From contig OY829943.1 of the NCBI GenBank assembly GCA_963692465.1, positions 558,001 to 622,000 on the forward strand: a stretch of 64,000 bases of DNA. The letters are read 5' to 3'. This DNA is from JAUZOB01 sp963692465. GTDB lineage: Bacteria > Bacteroidota > Bacteroidia > Bacteroidales > Prolixibacteraceae. Of this stretch, positions 1-7,045 are shown piece after piece (the stretch's first letter is position 1; each line of letters starts with the position of its first letter). The position numbers were made by a program, and so were the translations under genes. The notes under the pieces were generated by a model. The model made no database searches and had not been told where the DNA came from. It saw only the letters and a program-made list of their open reading frames with translations.

Positions 1-1011
1 CGACGTGTACCATGAAGGTGCGTTGGCTTTGTCCCGAAACAGTTCAAAACAATCCTGATGCCGCCGCCAATAAACAGAGGGAGTTATATGAAGCCTCTCC
101 CCGGTCTCTGCTTTTAACGAAAAAAAAGTGGTCTTCGTACGCTCATACTGACTCGGATACAGAGCCGAATAAAAACTGTTCGCACCAAAGCCTTTGTCGG
201 TATATCCTGCCTGATATTCCACTTTCCCAGGCAAAAGATTATAACGACCTTGTAGGAAAAAATTATTTGCACCGAAATCTGTATTGGAAATATATCCATC
301 AGAAGACTTCCGGTTGACAGCAATAAAATTTTCCGCTTGTTTTCCACTTAACCGTACAACTCCATTCAGGTCATAATAACCGTGTTCTCCTCCCGTGGCT
401 GAAACAGTCACTTTGTTTTCCTTATTAGTTCCTGTAATGATGTTGATTGCCCCGCAAAAAGCATTCGGTCCATAAACCCGGGAGGCCGGACCTTCGATGA
501 CTTCTATTCGTTGTATGCTTTCAAGGCTGACCGGAAGATCCAGATTAAAATGCCCGGTCTGTGGATCGGTGATGTTGATCCCGTTAAGAAGAATAAGTGT
601 TTGGTCAAATGTTCCGCCACGTATACTTACGTCGGATTGGACACCAAACTGTCCGCGCTGTCGTATATCTACCCCGAGCAGATATTTTAACAGTTCATTG
701 ACACTTTGAACAGGCGCAGCTTCTATCTGACTGCGGTCAATCACGGATATTATCCGTGCTGCCTGCGAATACGTCACAGGCGCCCGTTGTGCAGAGACTT
801 GTACCTCTTTCAGACTATAACGACGTTCAATAGTCGTCGAATCGGAGTGTTCCAGAGTCATACCCGGATTTGCACTTGCCTGATAACTGACAAGCAATAC
901 TGCAATGTTCACGATTACACGCAAACTTGCAAATGCCGAGTAATTCTCACCACCCCATCGTCTGAAGAATACGACTCTGCCTCCAACGAGACCAAGATTA
1001 CAATTCTTCAT
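1..1011 (-). CDS. TonB-dependent outer-membrane receptor, 5' part (runs off left edge)
   Basis: This is the N-terminal 337 codons of a TonB-dependent receptor; the rest lies beyond the window. Reading from the ATG at 1011 gives an N-terminal hydrophobic export segment (about residues 28-45), a TonB-box-like segment SLKEVQVSAQ, then a plug domain with VNELLKYLLGVDIRQRG, VSIRGGTFDQTLILLNGI and IEVIEGPASRVYGPNAFCGA, followed by the first barrel strands. Such receptors import chelated metals, cofactors or oligosaccharides across the outer membrane using TonB energy. The plug is of the BtuB/FepA-like type rather than the SusC type, because it lacks the long SusC N-terminal carboxypeptidase-like domain. 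No cobalamin riboswitch lies upstream, so the substrate cannot be named. The long basic leader before the hydrophobic segment leaves the exact start uncertain. Confidence 0.88.
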   Translation of the reverse strand, partial: MKNCNLGLVGGRVVFFRRWGGENYSAFASLRVIVNIAVLLVSYQASANPGMTLEHSDSTTIERRYSLKEVQVSAQRAPVTYSQAARIISVIDRSQIEAAPVQSVNELLKYLLGVDIRQRGQFGVQSDVSIRGGTFDQTLILLNGINITDPQTGHFNLDLPVSLESIQRIEVIEGPASRVYGPNAFCGAINIITGTNKENKVTVSATGGEHGYYDLNGVVRLSGKQAENFIAVNRKSSDGYISNTDFGANNFFLQGRYNLLPGKVEYQAGYTDKGFGANSFYSALYPSQYERTKTTFFSLKAETGERLHITPSVYWRRHQDCFELFRDKANAPSWYTS

Positions 1012-1134
1012 AATAAAGTATTAAAAATTAGATTTTGCAAAGAAAGCATGTTTTACAAACATCTCTAACTCTTTTTTAAAGTTCTTTTTAACTTTTTTTC
1101 ACTTCCCAGATATTGGATTTCATGCTTTAAAACA

Positions 1135-1224
1135 TATATTTGCACTGGTTTTAAAGGGTAATTTTTTTCATAGTTTTTGGTTTAGCTAGGCTATAAGGAT
1201 AGATTTTTCTATCCTTATTTTTTT
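1135..1224 (+). ncRNA. candidate small RNA or attenuated leader (promoter plus intrinsic terminator)
   Basis: On the plus strand there is a -7 element TATATTTG at 1135-1142, with an ATTG at -33 distance (1112-1115, 19-nt spacing), which matches the Bacteroidota housekeeping promoter. About 45 nt after the predicted start (near 1149) lies a perfect hairpin, AAGGATAG/CTATCCTT (1195-1217), followed by a T-run. The predicted transcript is about 75 nt and has no credible open reading frame. It could be a free small RNA, or a leader whose terminator limits read-through into the MerR regulator gene at 1351. I do not recognise an Rfam family. It covers the main content of the 339-bp gap 1012-1350. 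Confidence 0.5.
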
Positions 1225-1350
1225 ATATACATTCTCTTGGAAACCCGCACCTTACCCCGAAATTAAGGATATTCCTTCCTCCACCTGCACTAAACAGCTA
1301 TTTGGGTAAAACCTTTTGTTCTAATTATTTGTTTCTCAAATAAAATATCT

Positions 1351-2226
1351 ATGGCAACGTATACCATAAAAAACCTGGAACAAATAACCGGAATAAAATC
1401 TCCAACCATTCGAATGTGGGAGAAACGCTATGGCATCTTGTCACCTAATCGAACAGAAACAAATATTCGTTACTATTCCGAAGCGGATTTAAAAAGGCTT
1501 ATCAATATCAATACCCTAATTCATCACGGGTTACGCATATCTCAGGTAGCACAACTCAAGGCAAACGATTTTAAAATCCAAATTGAAAAAATTAACAAAT
1601 CACCCAAAGCTGATCAAGATCTTTCGTCTTTCCTATCCGCTTTAATTGATTCTGACATTGACAAGTTTGGCGCAATTCTTAATGAAAGGCAAAATGGGTC
1701 TGACTCTTCCGATGTTTTTATTTTTAACATTGCCTACCCGCTTTACGATAGAATAAAATCATTGTGGACAAGTAATAACCTGTCGGACATTCAGAAAAAC
1801 ATGGCTTGTTTTGTTCTTCGGAAAAAACTATACGACATTTTAAATCAATACGAAACCAACACAACAAAAGTCGGGTCCCGATTTGTCTGCTTTCTCCCGG
1901 AGAATGAAGCAGATGAAACAGAGATGCTTTTTTATCTCTACGTTCTGAAAATAAATAATCTGGACTATAACTACATCGGACGCATTCCCTCACCCAAAAG
2001 TCTTTTAACCTTTTGTAACCCACAGGACTCGCTCCTTACCGGGTTTTCATCATCTATTTGCAATAATTATATTCATAATTTCACCACTCAACTTAAAAAT
2101 TGCGGCTCCGGAAAAATATACCTCTTTCACCCTCAATCCATCTCAGAAAAACATTCCAAACTTCCATCTGATATTATTGAAATCACCTCGCTTTCCCACT
2201 TTCAGGAGCTTATCAAAAAGTCTTAG
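1351..2226 (+). CDS. MerR-family regulator, CarH/LitR type with degenerate B12-binding fold
   Basis: A 291-residue DNA-binding regulator. Residues 1-70 form a MerR winged helix-turn-helix (YTIKNLEQITGI, TIRMWEKRYGIL, NIRYYSEADLKRL). The remainder has the outline of the CarH/LitR cobalamin-binding module: a four-helix part around LWTSNNLSDIQKN (W139) and a Rossmann-like part around FVCFLPENEADETEM. In CarH proteins W-x9-EH and ExHxxG contact adenosylcobalamin. Here the EH pair is replaced by KN (149-150), and the His and Gly of ExHxxG are replaced by D188 and E191. B12-dependent light sensing is therefore unlikely, and the protein may sense something else or act through partner binding. The gene lies just upstream of an ECF sigma gene in the same direction, 278 bp away, which suggests that it controls that gene. 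Confidence 0.85.
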   Translation: MATYTIKNLEQITGIKSPTIRMWEKRYGILSPNRTETNIRYYSEADLKRLININTLIHHGLRISQVAQLKANDFKIQIEKINKSPKADQDLSSFLSALIDSDIDKFGAILNERQNGSDSSDVFIFNIAYPLYDRIKSLWTSNNLSDIQKNMACFVLRKKLYDILNQYETNTTKVGSRFVCFLPENEADETEMLFYLYVLKINNLDYNYIGRIPSPKSLLTFCNPQDSLLTGFSSSICNNYIHNFTTQLKNCGSGKIYLFHPQSISEKHSKLPSDIIEITSLSHFQELIKKS

Positions 2227-2504
2227 TACTTCTTTTATCAAAGTCGAATAAAAAATGAATATAAAATGTGACTTTTGTTCAATCCTACCGTATAAAGATT
2301 AGACAAGCCTAAATATAAAAATTATTTTACCCCCTGCAACACGCAGCTAAACGACTGGAATACTACATTTTAAATGACATTAAACCTGATAGATAAAATT
2401 TATAGCCTATTCGATAATATCTAAAAGAGACTAATCTGTCCTCTATTAATGTTTAAGTTTGAACTGAAAAAATTAAACAAGTACTAATTACAAAACTAGA
2501 TACG

Positions 2505-3014
2505 ATGACTCAGGTACAGTTCAACAACAGTTTGTTAAGCATCAAAGACCGGCTCAAATATTACGCTCTTAGCTTAACCTCAGATCCAGACAAAGCGAAC
2601 GACCTTGTTCAGGACACTTTTCTCAAAGCATTATATTACAGAGACAAGTTTACTCAAAACACAAATTTCAGTGCATGGGTTCATACAATCATGAAGAATA
2701 CTTTCATCAATGATTATCGCAAAAAGGCGAAATCAAGAAGTACCTCTTATGGCGCAAATAATGAATTACCACAGAAATTCTCTAAAAGCGATCTATATCC
2801 TGCACCGGATTCATTCTATAGTTCCAAAGAAATTAACCAGGAAATAAAAAAACTGGCAGATGAATACAGAGTCCCATTTCAAATGTTTTTGGATGGTTAT
2901 AAATACAAAGAAATTGCAGAAGAGCTTAACCTGCCACTAGGAACAGTAAAAAGCAGAATCTTTTTCACCCGTAAGAAACTTGAAAAATCTTTAGTTGAAT
3001 TTGTTGATGCCTAA
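2505..3014 (+). CDS. ECF-family RNA polymerase sigma factor
   Basis: A 169-residue extracytoplasmic-function sigma factor that redirects RNA polymerase to a set of target promoters. Region 2 is visible near residues 12-75 (YALSLTSDPDKANDLVQDTF, then FSAWVHTIMKNTFINDYRK). Region 4 lies at residues 115-165 (FQMFLDGYKYKEIAEELNLP, then GTVKSRIFFTRKKLEKSL). Its length is normal for the family. No anti-sigma gene adjoins it; the preceding gene is a MerR regulator of CarH type. MerR/CarH-ECF pairs control light and oxidative-stress responses in other bacteria, so regulation by that neighbour is a reasonable inference. A strong terminator follows the stop codon. Confidence 0.93.
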   Translation: MTQVQFNNSLLSIKDRLKYYALSLTSDPDKANDLVQDTFLKALYYRDKFTQNTNFSAWVHTIMKNTFINDYRKKAKSRSTSYGANNELPQKFSKSDLYPAPDSFYSSKEINQEIKKLADEYRVPFQMFLDGYKYKEIAEELNLPLGTVKSRIFFTRKKLEKSLVEFVDA

Positions 3015-3039
3015 ATCACAAATTTAGATTGCGTTTCAA

Positions 3040-3072
3040 AAAAGATTCCCCGCAAAAAGGGAATCTTTTCTT
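3040..3072 (+). terminator. intrinsic terminator after ECF sigma gene
   Basis: Ten-base-pair stem AAAGATTCCC / GGGAATCTTT with an 8-nt A-rich loop, followed by TTTTC. It begins 26 nt after the sigma factor stop codon, and separates that gene from the DJ-1-like gene. Confidence 0.85.
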
Positions 3073-3079
3073 ATATTTA
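3072..3079 (+). promoter_or_regulatory. near-consensus -7 element for the DJ-1/PfpI gene
   Basis: TATATTTA resembles the Bacteroidota -7 element TAnnTTTG with one change. It sits just after the terminator and about 25 nt before the chosen ATG at 3104. It argues against an upstream in-frame ATG at 3029, which would lie before the terminator. Confidence 0.5.
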
Positions 3080-3103
3080 CTTCTTGCGAAAAAAACACCC
3101 ATC

Positions 3104-3652
3104 ATGAAAAACATCATCATTCCTCTTGCCCCCGGCTTTGAAGAAAATGAAGCTGTCGGCATTATCGATGTACTTCGAAGAGCTTCATTAAAAGTTATTA
3201 CCGTCTCAATTACGAATAATTTAACCGTTATCGGAGCTCATAATATCCCGCTTATTGCTGATCAGCTTTTTGCTGATGCTGATTTCTCTAACACTGATAT
3301 GATCGTTCTCCCCGGAGGAAATCCAGGGAGCACAAATCTCGACCACCATGATGGTTTAAAAAAACAGCTTCTGGATTTCAACCAACAAGGAAAATATCTG
3401 GGAGCTATTTGTGCTGCACCCACTGTTTTAGGACATTTAGGAATTCTTAAGGAGCATAATGCTATTTGCTATCCCGGTTGCGAAAGTGAACTTACCGGCG
3501 CAACCATTATTAATGCACCCGCTGTCATTTCGAAGAATATTATTACCGGCAAAGGCCCCGGCACCACCCTGGCTTTTGCCCTTGCAATAGTAAAAACACT
3601 GTTGGGAGAAAAAATTGCCGATCAAATAAAAAAAGGTATGTGCATTGAGTAA
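3104..3652 (+). CDS. DJ-1/PfpI family protein (YajL-like)
   Basis: A 182-residue single-domain cytosolic protein of the DJ-1/ThiJ/PfpI superfamily. The start MKNIIIPLAPGFEENEAVG is the classical DJ-1 N-terminus with the acidic residue near position 15, and LGAICAAPTVLG carries the nucleophile-elbow cysteine. IITGKGPGTTLAFALAIV is the C-terminal family motif. Members act in oxidative-stress defence, and some have been reported as glyoxalases or deglycases, a role still debated. The ATG at 3104 was chosen because the longer reading starts before the sigma gene's terminator and adds residues with no family counterpart. The stop lies 5 nt from the stop of the convergent TPR gene. Confidence 0.92.
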   Translation: MKNIIIPLAPGFEENEAVGIIDVLRRASLKVITVSITNNLTVIGAHNIPLIADQLFADADFSNTDMIVLPGGNPGSTNLDHHDGLKKQLLDFNQQGKYLGAICAAPTVLGHLGILKEHNAICYPGCESELTGATIINAPAVISKNIITGKGPGTTLAFALAIVKTLLGEKIADQIKKGMCIE

Positions 3653-3657
3653 ATTGA

Positions 3658-6600
3658 TTACTCAGAAGAAGATTTCTGCTGAATGGCAGAAATCTTCTTC
3701 ATCTGCTCATTTATCGCCGGATCATCAGGGTGTATTTCCAATGCCTTTGAATAATAAAACCGGGCAACAGAATATTGATTTGCCTTAAATGCCTCGTCTC
3801 CTTTTTTTACAATATCCTGATATTCCTGTTCCGACGAATTATTAATTCCCTGCGTAATTTTTGTCTGAATATCATTAATTTGTTTTGAAGAATACTCATC
3901 ATTAGGCTTTAAAATCAAGGCCTGCTGAAAATAATACCTTGCCACTGAAAGCTGCTTATTAGCCAATGCAGATTCCGCCTTCTTAATTGTTTCATGGTAT
4001 TCCTGATCACTCTCCTTCTCCACCCGACTATTGGTCGTTTCACTGATGAACGTTAATCGCTCTGTCGGATATTTTTCCTGCGGTTTAAGTATCACCGCCC
4101 GGTTATAGAAATATTTTGCAATGCTATATTTCTGTTCCTTGACAGCCTGATCTCCTTTGGCTATCAAAAAATCATATTCTTTGGCAAGGTCATCGGTAGC
4201 AGTCCCATTAATGTGACCTTTAATTTTCTCAACCTGTTCCGTTGCATAATGATCCTCCGAATTATTCTCAAGAGCCCGGTTATAGTAAAACCTTGCCGTA
4301 GTATAATCCTTTGCTTTAAAAGCGGAATCCGCCTTCTGTATCGCATCCTTATAGCTAAAGAACGGTTTATTTACCTGGGTATAGTTATAATTGACCACTT
4401 TCTCCTGAACTGCCTGGACTTTATTTTTATCTGTAACGGCAGGTCCATCCGAAGCCGACATTGAGGATACTTCATCTGCCGCCAATTTAGAACGTTTAGA
4501 GAGCTCATCCATCCTATCCGATATCTCTTTACCCGGATGCAACATCATCGCTTGCGTATACTTAACCCGGGCCTGATCAAATTTTTTATCTTTCAATGAA
4601 AGATCACCCTGAGCCACTAATTCCTGATATTCTTTCGTTTTAGTCTCGATCAACAATATTTGCGATGCAACATACTGATCACTGGAATTAACAGAGGCCG
4701 CTTTCCGGTATTCGACAAGAGCTTTATCCCACTCCTCGCTTTTAAAATATCGGTCCGCTCCGTCAATCAAATTTTTATAATGATCAGCCTGTTGAGTTTT
4801 CTCCTGTTGAGTCTGTCGCACCTTATCAATCATTCCGTCCAACTCTTTTTTCTTCTCAGGACAAACACTGATTCCCTGCGTATATAAATTAACCGCCTCG
4901 TCAAAACGAGAATCCTTAAGCGCCTCATCTGCCTTTTGAAGCACCTGAGCATAAAGTCCACTCTGGACTTTAGCAATAGAATCTATAAGAGCTTTCTCCC
5001 GCTCCTGATACTTTAACTTGTCAGCATTGGCAATTGCATCCAATGCCTTATCAATAGCGGCAATCTGATCCTTCGGATATTTCTCCTGAGGGAGAGCTAC
5101 CAATGCAGCCTCATAACTCCGACGAGCAACCAAATAATTTTTATTCGACATCTCCAGATCGCCCTTCGTCACCGCATCATGATAAGCTTTCTTTTCTGCC
5201 GCTGCTTTAGCTGATTTCTGAGTTTTTTCTTCTTCGGCTAAACGGGCAATCTCCGCCCGCTGCTTCACAGTCGACTCTAGCTCCATCAATTTATTCCGAG
5301 GATAAGCTTCCTCCGGTTTTATCTTAGAAGCATCCGTATAACGAGACTTAGCCACATCAAAATCACCCTTCTTATATGCAGCATTAGCCTCTGCTATCGC
5401 AGCCTCATATAATTTCTGCCTCTCAGTTACTTTCTGTTGATCCGAAACAAGCTGGACAATCTTTACGATCTGCGACTTCGAATAGGAATCATCAGGACTT
5501 ATTGCCAATACCCCCTCATAATCCTTTCGGGCTTCTGCATACACCCCCTGATTAAATTTCAAGTCCGCTGAAGCTATTTGCTTCGCATAGCGCTCTTTTT
5601 CTTCCTTTTTCTTTGCAGATTCGGCCAATAAAGCCTCTATTTTCTGATTTGTTTCATTAATCTTTGTCTGAATCCCGGCATCCCCCGGTTTTAATTCCAA
5701 TGCCCGTTTAAATGCAGCCAGAGCCTCCTCATATTGTGCCTGAGCAAAGAACTGATTACCGGCCGTGATTTGTTGATCGTAGGCCATTTCAATACGGTTA
5801 GCCGCTTGTTGCTGTTTAACCTGTTCCCTTGCACGGTCAACCTCTTGCTGATGGATCGCGTCATCCACTTTTTTCAGCCGGCTAAGGACTGATTCGTTTT
5901 TAGGCTGAAGAGCCAATGCGATTGAATAAATTTGCTTTGCATGGACATAATCGGAGGAAGAGAATGCAACATCACCTTCCTTGATAATACTATTTACCTT
6001 TTCCGATTCAGCTTGAGCTTTCGCTTCATCTTTAGCCTGATTCGCTATTAAATAATCCAACTCGGAAATACGATCTTTACAATAGTTATTTTCCGGATCC
6101 AAAGTTAAAGCCTCTTTATAAACAGATTGAGCTTTGGAGTATTCTTTCGACTTATAATTCCGGTCCGCCTCATCCAGAATCTTTTGAAGACGTTTTTGCT
6201 GCTCCGCTTTCTCCGAAGCAATATCCTTATCCAATGCCGAAGATTCCTTATTTAACTGTTGATTCTTTTTCTCTGCCTGTTGAATTTGCTTCCTGACATC
6301 AATTTCCGCCTGAAAAGACTCCTGATCGAATTTTTGAAGTTTCGCATTATAAAAGACGCGTCCGGCAGGCTTTTTAGTGAAAGACGGATCAATATAAGAT
6401 CGCTCCCTATACAAACTCACAAAGAGTTCACTGGGTTCAAATTCGATCGAACTATAAGCCTCTGAAGGAACATGAGTGTCGATTAAGATTTTTTTAGAGA
6501 AATATCCGTTACAATTAAACACCAGCACATATTCCTGATTAAAATCCAGATTAATAGAATATTTTCCTGATGCATCGATCTTTAGTTCTTGTTTATCGCC

Positions 6601-6792
6601 GAGGCTTCCTTGGGCTGTTAACAGTACGGTCTCTTCTCCCGATCCTCTTTCGATAGATATCTGTCCCTTAAATGTCAGTTGTTTCTTCTCTGGCTGGGCA
6701 AATGTTGCAATTCCAATAAACAAAAGGAACATTGATATTTCAGTAATCCGTAGTAAACGATTTATTCTATTCCCGCGCGCACTAATTATCAT
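3658..6792 (-). CDS. large TPR-repeat protein, exported
   Basis: A 1044-residue protein with an N-terminal hydrophobic segment (FLLFIGIATFA, signal peptide-like), a beta-rich domain at about residues 35-130 (FKGQISIERGSGEE and on, carboxypeptidase-regulatory-like), then 13 tetratricopeptide units to the C-terminus. Each unit reads roughly ADxxFxxxxYxxAxxxYxxALxLxPxxxY, and units are 45-75 residues apart because many are separated by charged coiled-coil linkers rich in E, K and Q. TPR arrays are protein-docking scaffolds. In this phylum comparable exported TPR proteins work in cell-envelope or gliding/secretion complexes, but no partner gene lies nearby, so the role is unknown. The near-identical units may recombine. 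A shorter start at the internal Met of ISMFLL is possible. Confidence 0.85.
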   Translation of the reverse strand: MIISARGNRINRLLRITEISMFLLFIGIATFAQPEKKQLTFKGQISIERGSGEETVLLTAQGSLGDKQELKIDASGKYSINLDFNQEYVLVFNCNGYFSKKILIDTHVPSEAYSSIEFEPSELFVSLYRERSYIDPSFTKKPAGRVFYNAKLQKFDQESFQAEIDVRKQIQQAEKKNQQLNKESSALDKDIASEKAEQQKRLQKILDEADRNYKSKEYSKAQSVYKEALTLDPENNYCKDRISELDYLIANQAKDEAKAQAESEKVNSIIKEGDVAFSSSDYVHAKQIYSIALALQPKNESVLSRLKKVDDAIHQQEVDRAREQVKQQQAANRIEMAYDQQITAGNQFFAQAQYEEALAAFKRALELKPGDAGIQTKINETNQKIEALLAESAKKKEEKERYAKQIASADLKFNQGVYAEARKDYEGVLAISPDDSYSKSQIVKIVQLVSDQQKVTERQKLYEAAIAEANAAYKKGDFDVAKSRYTDASKIKPEEAYPRNKLMELESTVKQRAEIARLAEEEKTQKSAKAAAEKKAYHDAVTKGDLEMSNKNYLVARRSYEAALVALPQEKYPKDQIAAIDKALDAIANADKLKYQEREKALIDSIAKVQSGLYAQVLQKADEALKDSRFDEAVNLYTQGISVCPEKKKELDGMIDKVRQTQQEKTQQADHYKNLIDGADRYFKSEEWDKALVEYRKAASVNSSDQYVASQILLIETKTKEYQELVAQGDLSLKDKKFDQARVKYTQAMMLHPGKEISDRMDELSKRSKLAADEVSSMSASDGPAVTDKNKVQAVQEKVVNYNYTQVNKPFFSYKDAIQKADSAFKAKDYTTARFYYNRALENNSEDHYATEQVEKIKGHINGTATDDLAKEYDFLIAKGDQAVKEQKYSIAKYFYNRAVILKPQEKYPTERLTFISETTNSRVEKESDQEYHETIKKAESALANKQLSVARYYFQQALILKPNDEYSSKQINDIQTKITQGINNSSEQEYQDIVKKGDEAFKANQYSVARFYYSKALEIHPDDPAINEQMKKISAIQQKSSSE
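3664..3700. repeat. 15-bp-stem palindrome in the 3' end of the TPR gene
   Basis: GAAGAAGATTTCTGC and its exact reverse complement are separated by 6 nt. The palindrome overlaps the last codons of the TPR gene (KISAIQQKSSSE) and lies 12 nt downstream of the convergent DJ-1 stop. There is no T-run on either side. It may serve as an RNA 3'-end stabiliser, or stop DJ-1 transcripts, while remaining coding on the other strand. Confidence 0.7.
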
Positions 6793-7045
6793 ATAAATAG
6801 ATTTCTATTTTATCTGAGTTTAAAAATAAGCAAGTTATTTGTTCCTCCTTCAGAAGTTTATCAAAATCTATAAAACCTTTGTTTTTTATCAGAGAAATTG
6901 TTTTTCTACGAACCCCAAACCGCATAAACAGGGTAATTACTAATAAGATGAAAATATCTTTTTTGAAGAGTAGCCCTTTTTATATCATCCCAAAACATCT
7001 AATTAATCAACACAAAAAGGCCATTCGTAAAAATTTGCTATTTTA

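Noticed and set aside
12..1068. Short plus-strand frames in the first kilobase
   Set aside because: They are antisense to the TonB-dependent receptor, which has clear plug motifs on the minus strand and is open to the left edge.
1351..3014. Light/B12-sensing CarH-ECF carotenoid switch
   Set aside because: The regulator lacks the cobalamin ligands, and no carotenoid genes adjoin the pair.
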